Below are positions 1-5,688 of a stretch of DNA of 5,688 nt, piece by piece. The notes under the pieces were generated by a model, which saw only the letters and a program-made list of their open reading frames with translations, searched no databases and was not told where the DNA came from. Origin of the DNA: Pseudolysobacter sp. (GTDB lineage Bacteria > Pseudomonadota > Gammaproteobacteria > Xanthomonadales > Rhodanobacteraceae). The stretch spans positions 1 to 5,688 of the forward strand of contig JANXUW010000097.1 of NCBI GenBank assembly GCA_025351985.1, read 5' to 3'. The position numbers and the translations under genes were made by a program. The first letter of the stretch is position 1, and every line of letters begins with the position of its first letter.

Positions 1-363
1 GGCGATCGCTCGATTCGCGGCTACGCCTACCAGACCATCGGCCCGCTCGACGCTGCCGGCAAAGTCATCGGCGGCAAGCAACTCGCGGTTTTCAGCACCG
101 AAGTCGAGCACTATTTCACGCCGACCTGGGGCATCGCCACATTCATCGATACCGGCAACGCGTTCAGCGGAAGTTCGTCGGCATCGACCACTCCACTCGG
201 CGGCACGCCGGTCGATGGCGGCAGCAAACTCAAGATCGGCACCGGCCTCGGGCTGCGCTGGCGTTCGCCGGTCGGCATGGTGCGCGTGGATCTCGGCACG
301 CCGATCAACGATCCGCTGCATGGTGGTGTGCAACTGCATCTGACCATAGGGCCAGACTTATGA
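1..363 (+). CDS. tamA: TamA, outer-membrane Omp85-family barrel (C-terminal 120 residues; 5' end outside window)
   Basis: This is the end of the TamA barrel, the outer-membrane half of the translocation and assembly module. The frame is open from the first base and stops with TGA at 361-363. What is seen: the window starts inside the Omp85 lid-loop motif (DRSIRGY, equivalent to the family VRGF/Y motif, with the invariant Arg-Gly). A strand pair around ATFIDTGNAF follows, then the typical late-barrel stretch GTGLGLRWRSPVGMVRVDLG. The protein ends in IGPDL; from memory E. coli TamA ends in a similar Gly-Pro-Glu-Leu, whereas BamA ends in an aromatic residue. Between NAFSG and LKIGTG lies a Ser/Thr/Gly/Pro-rich loop of about 19 residues, probably an extended turn or surface loop. 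The gene overlaps tamB by 4 bp, which supports tamA over other Omp85 proteins. The POTRA domains lie upstream and cannot be seen. Confidence 0.94.
   Translation, partial: GDRSIRGYAYQTIGPLDAAGKVIGGKQLAVFSTEVEHYFTPTWGIATFIDTGNAFSGSSSASTTPLGGTPVDGGSKLKIGTGLGLRWRSPVGMVRVDLGTPINDPLHGGVQLHLTIGPDL
348..351 (+). promoter_or_regulatory. Shine-Dalgarno site for tamB, inside the tamA coding end
   Basis: AGGG sits 8 nt before the tamB ATG and inside the last codons of tamA. With the ATGA stop/start overlap at 360-363 it fixes the tamB start and suggests translational coupling of the two genes. The coupling is inferred. Confidence 0.6.
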
Positions 364-3300
364 AAATCCTGCGCTGGCTGCTCGGCATCGTTGCGGTATT
401 ACTGCTGGTCGTGGTGCTCGCGGCGCTCTGGGCGCTGCGCACCGAATCCGGTTCGGGATTCGTGCTCGCACGCGTGCAGGCCACGCTCGGCGACAAACTT
501 GCGATCCGGAAAATTTCCGGCACGCTCGCGGGTCCGCTGATTCTGGAAGGCGTGCGTTATCACGATACCGCTATCGATGCACAAATCGAGCGCGTGACTT
601 TCGATGCCGAACTGCTGCCGTTATGGAGCAAGACGCTGCACATCCGCAATCTCGATCTGGCGGGTTTGAATGTCGCACTGACGACGCAGCCTGCGCCCGC
701 CACCGCAGCGCCATCCGAACCATTTTCAACGCAGTTGCCGCTATCGATTCTGCTCGACCGCCTGCATGTCGAACGCGCCGCGATTACGCAGGATGCCAAG
801 CCGGTTTTTGCGCTGGATACGCTCGATACCGCCGCGCGCTGGACCGCCAGCGAAATAGCCATCGGCAAACTGGCGTTGCGCGCGCCGGATGGTTCCGTCG
901 ACCTGAATGCAAACGTTGCCAACGCACGCGGTTATCGCGGCGGCGGCAAACTCAGCTTCGACTGGCATGTCGCCGAGCAACATTACGCCGGGAATCTCGA
1001 TACGAGCAGCGACGGCAGCAAGGCGATCACCGTGCTGACTCTGGCGCAACCGATCGCCGCGACGCTGCACGCCGATGTGGTGCAAAACGATGCGCTGCCG
1101 TGGACCTTGACTCTCTCTGTGCCGAGTTTCGACCCGCATGTTTTGTCGCCCGACACCACGCTGAAAACGCTCGCCGCCGAACTCAGCGGGGAGGGCGACA
1201 AACGCTCTGCCAACGTCTCCGGTTCGCTGATTGCCGATACACATCGCATCAATCTCGATCCGCTCAAACTGGCTTTGGACGGCCAAACGCTGAAGCTGCT
1301 CGCGCTCACTTTGACCACGCCCGAGGCCGTCGGCAAACTGCATGCGCAGGGCGAAGTGAAGCTCGATGCCAAGCCGGTTGCTGCGCAGCTTGTACTGAGC
1401 TGGGAAGATGTTGTCGTGCCGGCAAATCTGGCGGGACAGACGCTGGCGAGCCACGGCGAGATCAATGCCCAGGGCAGTGCCGAGCAGTTCGCCGCGCAAG
1501 GCAAACTGAGCCTCGGTCCGCCCGGCCAGCTCGCCGACATCGTGCTCGATCTCAGCGGCACGCCGCAGGCGATTGCACTCAAGGCGCTCGATATCAGTCG
1601 CGGCACTGCCGGCTCGCTCGACGCGCATGGCACGATCACTTTGCAGCCGCAGCTCGGCTGGGATCTGACCGCAAAAGCCGACAAACTGAATCCCGGCGCG
1701 TTTGCCAAGGACTGGCCCGGTGCGATCAATTTTTCGCTGGTCACAAAAGGCATACAAACACCCGATGGACCCGATGCGACGATCAAGCTCAGCCAGTTGA
1801 GCGGCACACTGCGACAACGCCCGCTGAGTGGCAGCGCCGATCTGAAAATCAGGCCGAAATTCGTGCTCGATGGCACGCTGGATCTGAATTCCGGCAAGAG
1901 CGATATCAGCGTGCGCGGTCGCGGCGGCGAACAGACAGATGCCGACATCACGCTGGCGATCGCGAGCCTCGGCGACTGGCTGCCGAAAAGTTCGGGTAGT
2001 CTGCGCGGACAATTCCATGTCAACGGTAAATGGCCGGCGCTTGATGTGAACGGTCAGCTCGACGCGCAAAAGATCGTCTCAGGTACAAGCCATGTCGATA
2101 GCTTGAATTTGCGTATCAACGCACACGATGTGAGCAAGCCGGACGGCCAGCTCGATCTGCACGCCAACGGCATCGCCGCAGCGCAATTCAGCATCAGCGA
2201 TCTCACCTTGAAGGCGAGCGGCGATCAGGCCGCACATCAGCTGCAACTCGACGCGACCGGCATACCGCTCGGTACGCATCTGGCGCTGAGTGGCGGTCTG
2301 CGAGGCGACGATTGGCAAGGCGCACTGAACACCCTTTCGCTGCAGATAAAGGATCAGCCCGACTGGACTCTGCAACAACCGGCCAGCATCGCCTATGTCA
2401 AAGGCGATCTGCAGCTCGGCGAATTTTGCCTGAAGGGTGGCGCACCTTCGTTATGCATCAGCGGCACGCAAATGGCGAGCGGCGCAGCGCAGGGCCAATT
2501 CCGCCTCGAACACCTGCCGCTGACGATGCTGGCAAAACTCGCGACCCCGGAATCCACACTCAAGCTCAACGGAGAAATCAACGGCAACGGCGATGTTTCT
2601 CGTGCACCGAACGGCGCACTCAGCGGCAAGGCCACACTGAGCTCTGCGAGCGGCGCGATCATCTATCCGGACGATACGACGCATCCATTATTGAGCTACG
2701 AAAATTTCGCGATCGATACCGTGTTGTCGCCACAACAGGTCGCCACCAGTCTGCACGCCGCGTTCAACGACGGCGGACGTCTGGACGGCCAAATCACGCT
2801 GGACGGTGAGGCCGGCAGCGACCAGGCACTCAATGGCAAGATCGAATTCGGGCTGAGGAATCTCGCTTTCATCGAGTTGTTCACGGCCGAGCTGGTGTCG
2901 ACCAAGGGCCAGATCGACGGCATCCTGCATCTTGGCGGCAGCAGCAGCAAACCGAATATCAGCGGCGATCTCGCGCTGACCAATTTCGCCAGCGAAGTGC
3001 CGAGCGCAGGCCTGAAATTACACGACGGTGCGATCAAGCTCAACTCCAGCGACGGCGAACAATTTGCGATCGACGGCACGCTCGGTTCGGGCACCGGATC
3101 GTTATCGGTGCAGGGCACGCTCGGCGTGGCGGCGAACGCGCCGCTGCGACTGCATATCAAGGGCGACAAATTCATCGCTGCGGATATTCCGGCAGCGCGT
3201 GCGGTGATCGCGCCCGATCTCAATGTGATCGGTGATGGCAAAAGTTATCGGGTCGATGGCGAAGTGGAATTGTCGAGCGCCGATATCGACCTGGCCAAGC

Positions 3301-4130
3301 TGCCGGGCGGCGGCACGGCCACCGCGAAACGTTCGGCCGATGTCGTGATCGTCGGTCAAGACCAGCAAAAAGCCGCGGCGAGTTTGCCGATTACCGCCAA
3401 CGTCACGATCAAGCTCGGCCAAGGCGAAAAGCTCAACATGGATTTGCGCCAGGGCCAGGAAATCAAGCTCAAGGGTTTTGGCCTGGACGGCACACTGGCC
3501 GGCCAGCTCGTGGTTTCCGAGTTGCCCGGACGGCCCACGTCGGCGCGCGGCCAGATCAATGTCAACGGCACTTACAAAGCCTACGGCCAGGATCTGCAGA
3601 TCCAGGATGGCCGCCTGCAGTTTGCCGGGCCGATCGATAATCCGGGACTCGATATCCGCGCGATTCGTGTGCTCGCCGACCAGAACATCACCGCCGGCGT
3701 GCGTGTGCAGGGCACCGCCAATCGCCCCGCGCTGAAGGTATATTCGGATCCGGTGATGGATCAATCCGAGGCGTTGTCCTACCTCGTGCTCGGCAAGCCT
3801 CTGCGTTCGGCATCGGGCGATGATTCAAACCGACTCGGCGCCGCGGCGACCGCGCTCGGCACCGCGAGTGGCGATCTGCTCGCAAAAAGCATCGGCGGCA
3901 AACTCGGCGTGGACGATATCGGTGTGGCCGACAATTCCACGCTCGGCGGTGCCGCATTCAGTGTCGGCAAATACCTGTCACCACGTTTGTACGTGAGCTA
4001 CGGCGTCGGCATTTTTACACCGGGCGAACTCGTTACGCTGCGCTACAAGTTGACCGAGCGTTACAACATCGAAGTGCAAAGCGCGTCGACCTCGAATCGC
4101 GCCGGCATCAATTATCGCTACGAGCATTGA
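360..4130 (+). CDS. tamB: TamB, inner-membrane-anchored periplasm-spanning translocation and assembly module protein
   Basis: TamB partners TamA and is a bridge-like AsmA/TamB-superfamily protein that spans the periplasm. It is implicated in outer-membrane protein assembly and phospholipid transport (family knowledge). What is seen: 1256 residues, close to the roughly 1260 of E. coli TamB. An N-terminal signal anchor covers about residues 4-27 (LRWLLGIVAVLLLVVVLAAL). About 1100 residues of alternating short beta-strand sequence follow, with recurring LxLxGxL and SGxL patterns, as expected for a hydrophobic-groove beta-taco fold. The C-terminal TamB domain (formerly DUF490) covers roughly the last 350 residues, with conserved SDPVMDQSEALSYLVLGKPL at 1129-1148 and LSPRLYVSYGVGIFTPGELV near the end. 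The start overlaps the tamA stop by 4 bp and has an AGGG site, so a single tamAB transcript is likely. No frameshift or internal stop is seen. Long open frames on the other strand are composition effects. Confidence 0.96.
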   Translation: MKILRWLLGIVAVLLLVVVLAALWALRTESGSGFVLARVQATLGDKLAIRKISGTLAGPLILEGVRYHDTAIDAQIERVTFDAELLPLWSKTLHIRNLDLAGLNVALTTQPAPATAAPSEPFSTQLPLSILLDRLHVERAAITQDAKPVFALDTLDTAARWTASEIAIGKLALRAPDGSVDLNANVANARGYRGGGKLSFDWHVAEQHYAGNLDTSSDGSKAITVLTLAQPIAATLHADVVQNDALPWTLTLSVPSFDPHVLSPDTTLKTLAAELSGEGDKRSANVSGSLIADTHRINLDPLKLALDGQTLKLLALTLTTPEAVGKLHAQGEVKLDAKPVAAQLVLSWEDVVVPANLAGQTLASHGEINAQGSAEQFAAQGKLSLGPPGQLADIVLDLSGTPQAIALKALDISRGTAGSLDAHGTITLQPQLGWDLTAKADKLNPGAFAKDWPGAINFSLVTKGIQTPDGPDATIKLSQLSGTLRQRPLSGSADLKIRPKFVLDGTLDLNSGKSDISVRGRGGEQTDADITLAIASLGDWLPKSSGSLRGQFHVNGKWPALDVNGQLDAQKIVSGTSHVDSLNLRINAHDVSKPDGQLDLHANGIAAAQFSISDLTLKASGDQAAHQLQLDATGIPLGTHLALSGGLRGDDWQGALNTLSLQIKDQPDWTLQQPASIAYVKGDLQLGEFCLKGGAPSLCISGTQMASGAAQGQFRLEHLPLTMLAKLATPESTLKLNGEINGNGDVSRAPNGALSGKATLSSASGAIIYPDDTTHPLLSYENFAIDTVLSPQQVATSLHAAFNDGGRLDGQITLDGEAGSDQALNGKIEFGLRNLAFIELFTAELVSTKGQIDGILHLGGSSSKPNISGDLALTNFASEVPSAGLKLHDGAIKLNSSDGEQFAIDGTLGSGTGSLSVQGTLGVAANAPLRLHIKGDKFIAADIPAARAVIAPDLNVIGDGKSYRVDGEVELSSADIDLAKLPGGGTATAKRSADVVIVGQDQQKAAASLPITANVTIKLGQGEKLNMDLRQGQEIKLKGFGLDGTLAGQLVVSELPGRPTSARGQINVNGTYKAYGQDLQIQDGRLQFAGPIDNPGLDIRAIRVLADQNITAGVRVQGTANRPALKVYSDPVMDQSEALSYLVLGKPLRSASGDDSNRLGAAATALGTASGDLLAKSIGGKLGVDDIGVADNSTLGGAAFSVGKYLSPRLYVSYGVGIFTPGELVTLRYKLTERYNIEVQSASTSNRAGINYRYEH

Positions 4131-4188
4131 GCGCAATCGTGATTATTTTTCGATCGCAGAGGTGCTGCGAGTGTCGTTGTTCTGGAGT
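4131..4188. other. 58-bp convergent intergenic gap between tamB and the sulfotransferase gene
   Basis: The two genes end tail to tail here. The sequence has an AT-rich patch (GATTATTTTT, 4141-4150). GCG-ATCG could pair with CGATCGC around it (4131-4157) with a 2-nt bulge, but that places the T-run in the loop rather than after the stem. No convincing intrinsic terminator is visible for either strand, so Rho-dependent ending or read-through into antisense is possible. Confidence 0.4.
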
Positions 4189-5097
4189 TTACCGCGCCGT
4201 TTGCGTCGCAATAAACTCGGCGCGCAACTCGCCGTAATCGAGCAAGTGACTGCGCATCCACTGCTGCAGTTGCGGCCCGAACAGGCCATCGAATTTCGAT
4301 CGCGCCGGCAGCAGCTGGCCGCTCACCGCGGTCTTGAGCCAGGGCTCGTCGCGAAATTTCAGATCCTGTGCGGATTGCAGATCGCAATCGGGATCGACGC
4401 CGATGAATTCGCACAAACGCCGACGTTCGTGTTCGAAATCCGCGACGAGATCTTCGTAGAACACGAAACAATGTTCGGGCTGGCCGACGCAGGCGCGGTG
4501 GATCGTCATTGCACGGTTCCAGTAATCCACCCACCACGACAGGCCGCGATCGAACGCGAGCGCAGCGCCCTGGTCGCCGTAGCGCATCACTGCGTCCAGG
4601 GTCGAGGCGATCACATCCTCGCCATTGCGTAGCAGGTGGATAAATTTCACGCCGGGCACATAACGCCGGATTTCCTCGACGTAATGCACATGGTTCGGCG
4701 TCTTTTCGAGCCACGCCTGACAACCTTGCGCAGCGGCGCTGCTGTCGAGCATTTCCACCAACGCCTTTGTGCCGGCCTGCAGACTCCAGCAACGCATCGA
4801 GGTGGGCGTGGCGCTGCCGAGATCCGCGGCAATCGCGGTGAGCGCGGCCCGCGCCGCGCGGCGCGAACGCTTGCGAATCAGCCAGCCGCTGCGTCGATAC
4901 GTGGCAGGCCGCACAGCAACATCGGGATGCACACGCCGCTCCAGATCGAGCAGGATATTTTCAAAGAAAGCCGTTTCCGGCAACGAAAAAATCTGCGGAT
5001 GACGTGCCAGCGTCGCCTGCACAAACGTCGTGCCGGAGCGCGGACAACCGACCAGGAAAATACGTTGCATATCTTTTGCGTCGGTACGAAATCGCAT
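4189..5097 (-). CDS. PAPS-dependent sulfotransferase family protein (acceptor unknown)
   Basis: Predicted to transfer a sulfuryl group from PAPS to an unidentified acceptor; the fold is a P-loop-like cytosolic sulfotransferase. What is seen in 302 residues: the 5'-phosphosulfate-binding loop GCPRSGTT at 17-24, followed by FVQATLARHP; WLEKTPNH at 129-136; the 3'-phosphate-binding motif RNGEDVIAS at 157-165 with Arg157 and Ser165; and FVFYEDLVADFEHERRRLCE at 211-230, a stretch shared by Sulfotransferase_3-type bacterial proteins. There is no signal peptide or membrane segment. The start is uncertain: the ATG at 5097 gives a 9-residue extension, while the ATG at 5070 gives MQRIFLVGCPRSGTT, the more usual spacing to the motif; neither has a strong Shine-Dalgarno. 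It is a single gene converging on tamB, with no glycosyltransferase or sulfate-activation gene in view, so carbohydrate, lipid and protein acceptors all remain open. Confidence 0.9.
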   Translation of the reverse strand: MRFRTDAKDMQRIFLVGCPRSGTTFVQATLARHPQIFSLPETAFFENILLDLERRVHPDVAVRPATYRRSGWLIRKRSRRAARAALTAIAADLGSATPTSMRCWSLQAGTKALVEMLDSSAAAQGCQAWLEKTPNHVHYVEEIRRYVPGVKFIHLLRNGEDVIASTLDAVMRYGDQGAALAFDRGLSWWVDYWNRAMTIHRACVGQPEHCFVFYEDLVADFEHERRRLCEFIGVDPDCDLQSAQDLKFRDEPWLKTAVSGQLLPARSKFDGLFGPQLQQWMRSHLLDYGELRAEFIATQTAR

Positions 5098-5124
5098 TGG
5101 TGATCGGCATTCCCGGAATCAATA

Positions 5125-5189
5125 CACAGATTTTCTGCGCGTGAACAACATCGCCGCACTGGTTGCGCTGTCACGCAGAAAAACCTGTG
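5125..5189. repeat. Long imperfect inverted repeat (potential hairpin)
   Basis: The left arm 5125-5144 and right arm 5171-5189 are reverse complements over almost their whole length. CACAG (5125-5129) pairs with CTGTG (5185-5189), TTTTCTGCG (5131-5139) pairs with CGCAGAAAA (5174-5182), and TGA (5142-5144) pairs with TCA (5171-5173). A 2-nt bulge and a small internal loop interrupt the stem. The 26-nt loop can close further through CAAC (5146-5149) and GTTG (5162-5165). No T-run follows on either strand at the position expected for a terminator. It lies 28 bp upstream of the sulfotransferase ATG, so it could be a 5'-UTR structure of that gene or a DNA operator. Confidence 0.65.
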
Positions 5190-5201
5190 AACTACGTCAT
5201 A
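5186..5201. promoter_or_regulatory. CRP/Clp-like binding site
   Basis: TGTGA-N6-TCATA matches 9 of the 10 fixed positions of the CRP half-site pair TGTGA-N6-TCACA. The flanks AAACC and AAAAT are partly A/T-rich, as in known sites. It overlaps the right arm of the inverted repeat and adjoins the AT-rich core at 5199-5208. It could serve either divergent gene. The match is by eye only; whether the organism has a CRP or Clp protein is not known from this window. Confidence 0.4.
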
Positions 5202-5252
5202 AAATATACAATTGCGGCGGAATGAGGTTGCCCGATAGCGATACAAAATGGC

Positions 5253-5268
5253 GTAAACCACATGTAAC
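5253..5268 (+). promoter_or_regulatory. CpxR-box-like direct repeat (GTAAA-N6-GTAAC)
   Basis: GTAAA at 5253-5257 and GTAAC at 5264-5268 form a direct repeat with an 11-bp period, about one helical turn. The E. coli CpxR consensus is GTAAA repeated with a spacer of about 5 bp (4-8 tolerated), so nine of ten fixed bases fit. It lies 50 bp before the start of a gene whose product resembles CpxR, suggesting autoregulation. The assignment rests on the motif and context only. Confidence 0.45.
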
Positions 5269-5285
5269 AAATTGCAAAGTGGACT

Positions 5286-5301
5286 CACAGGCGTGTCTGT
5301 G
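5286..5301. repeat. Short dyad CACAG-N6-CTGTG upstream of the cpxR-like gene
   Basis: CACAG at 5286-5290 and CTGTG at 5297-5301 form a perfect 5-bp inverted repeat with a 6-bp spacer, where a -35 region would lie relative to the candidate -10 at 5306. The same pentamer pair forms the outer arms of the larger inverted repeat at 5125-5189. It could be an operator, but such a short dyad can also occur by chance. Confidence 0.3.
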
Positions 5302-5305
5302 CACG

Positions 5306-5311
5306 TATGCT
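5306..5311 (+). promoter_or_regulatory. Candidate -10 element for the cpxR-like gene
   Basis: TATGCT matches four of six bases of the sigma-70 -10 consensus TATAAT. No good -35 hexamer stands 16-18 bp upstream, which would fit an activator-dependent promoter using the upstream CpxR-like repeat. A start 6-7 nt downstream would fall at about 5318, exactly at the first ATG. That implies a leaderless transcript, or a roughly 21-nt leader if the second ATG is used. Confidence 0.3.
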
Positions 5312-5317
5312 AGACAT

Positions 5318-5688
5318 ATGATTATTGAAACTAACCCCATGATTTCCGTTCAACGCGCACCACCGCTGCGAATTCTGCTCGCCGACGACGACGAGGAGCT
5401 CTCGCAATTGTTGCGCGATTTCCTGCTTCGCGAAGGCTTTGCGGTTGAACTCGCCCACGATGGCGAGCGCGCGTTGGTACTCGCGCAGGAAGGCGGCTTC
5501 GATGCGCTGATCCTCGACGTGATGATGCCAGTGCGCTCGGGCTTCGACCTGCTGCGTGAGCTGCGTCGCACGTCCACCTTGCCGGTGCTGATGCTGACCG
5601 CGCTCGGTGAGGATATCGACAAGATTCTCGGCCTCGAACTCGGCGCCGACGACTACGTACCCAAACCCTGCAATCCGCGCGAAATCGC
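5318..5688 (+). CDS. CpxR-like OmpR-family response regulator (N-terminal receiver domain; 3' end outside window)
   Basis: This is a two-component response regulator whose receiver domain is phosphorylated by a partner histidine kinase. The frame is open from ATG 5318 to the window end, giving 123 residues. What is seen, numbering from that ATG: beta-1 LRILLADDDEELSQLL with acidic pocket Asp23/Asp24, phospho-acceptor Asp67 in LILDVMMP, switch Thr94 in VLMLTAL, and Lys116 in the K-P dipeptide. The segment ILGLELGADDYVPKPCNPRE closely resembles the CpxR version (LGLELGADDY-PKPFN-RE in E. coli as I recall it), so CpxR is the nearest named relative. Cys118 replaces the usual Phe. The DNA-binding winged helix is expected beyond the window. 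Residues 1-16 are a non-conserved extension, and the in-frame ATG at 5339 is an equally possible start; neither has a clear Shine-Dalgarno. A kinase gene probably follows, but it is not visible. Confidence 0.9.
   Translation, partial: MIIETNPMISVQRAPPLRILLADDDEELSQLLRDFLLREGFAVELAHDGERALVLAQEGGFDALILDVMMPVRSGFDLLRELRRTSTLPVLMLTALGEDIDKILGLELGADDYVPKPCNPREI

Larger units (their letters stand above)
5098..5317. promoter_or_regulatory. Divergent intergenic control region between the sulfotransferase and cpxR-like genes
   Basis: This 220-bp stretch separates two divergently transcribed genes and is visibly richer in A and T than the flanking genes, particularly at 5197-5212 and 5240-5278. No credible small ORF is seen. 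It must carry the promoters for both genes. The AT core at 5199-5208 reads TATATTTTAT on the minus strand and could be a -10 region for the sulfotransferase, but no good -35 hexamer stands at the right distance. The individual signals are listed separately. Confidence 0.7.

Noticed and set aside
623..1999. Long open frame on the + strand in another phase inside tamB (458 codons)
   Set aside because: Its translation is Arg/Cys/Gln-rich with no recognisable motif, and it lies wholly within the well-supported tamB frame; it is a GC-composition shadow.
741..2069. Long minus-strand open frame opposite tamB (442 codons)
   Set aside because: Low-complexity Arg/Ala-rich product with no domain motif, fully antisense to tamB; explained by codon bias of the real gene.
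4131..4157. Possible hairpin GCG-ATCG / CGATCGC as a terminator
   Set aside because: The stem is short with a 2-nt bulge, and the T-run is in the loop rather than downstream, so it does not meet the pattern of an intrinsic terminator.
4118..4792. Minus-strand open frame (224 codons) overlapping the sulfotransferase in another phase
   Set aside because: Arg-rich translation without motifs; the alternative frame in the same DNA contains all the PAPS-binding signatures.
5125..5189. Reading the inverted repeat as an intrinsic terminator or an insertion-sequence end pair
   Set aside because: No T-run follows the stem on either strand, no gene ends here, and no transposase or flanking target duplication is visible.
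5212..5250. TTGCGG (5212) with GATAGC or GATACA as a sigma-70 promoter for the regulator
   Set aside because: TTGCGG to GATAGC has an acceptable spacer of 16 bp but a poor -10; GATACA is too far away (22 bp). Too weak to annotate.
4878..5288. Minus-strand open frame reaching across the intergenic region
   Set aside because: It overlaps the sulfotransferase N-terminus out of frame, has no clear ribosome-binding site, and its Cys/Arg-rich sequence resembles nothing I know.
5350..5622. Minus-strand Ser/Arg-rich open frame opposite the response regulator
   Set aside because: Antisense shadow of the receiver-domain coding sequence, whose catalytic residues are intact on the + strand.

Overview
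The window looks like a stretch of a moderately GC-rich gammaproteobacterial chromosome. Xanthomonadales or a relative is my best guess, but this is an inference from gene order and codon use; no taxonomic marker is present. It carries the 3' end of tamA, a complete tamB, a complete sulfotransferase gene on the opposite strand, a regulatory-looking intergenic region, and the 5' part of a CpxR-type response regulator gene.

Layout. Positions 1-363 (+) encode the last 120 residues of the outer-membrane barrel protein TamA. The tamA stop overlaps the tamB start in an ATGA, and tamB runs 360-4130 (+). A 58-bp gap separates tamB from a converging sulfotransferase gene, 4189-5097 (-). Positions 5098-5317 are a divergent intergenic region, visibly more AT-rich than the genes. 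It holds a long imperfect inverted repeat, a CRP/Clp-like site, a CpxR-box-like direct repeat, a short dyad and a candidate -10 element. From 5318 (+) the receiver domain of an OmpR/CpxR-family regulator begins and is cut by the window end.

How the genes fit together. TamA and TamB form the translocation and assembly module of the cell envelope. TamA is the Omp85-family outer-membrane barrel. TamB is anchored in the inner membrane, spans the periplasm, and is implicated in outer-membrane protein assembly and inner-to-outer membrane phospholipid transport. The CpxR-like regulator is most similar to the envelope-stress branch of the OmpR family, so both ends of the window concern envelope homeostasis, but no direct link is shown. 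The sulfotransferase would transfer sulfate from PAPS to an acceptor that cannot be predicted here.

I see no mobile element, CRISPR array, RNA gene or clearly new multi-gene system. The most interesting material is the compact signal cluster in 5125-5320, especially a GTAAA-N6-GTAAC repeat placed to allow autoregulation of the CpxR-like gene.
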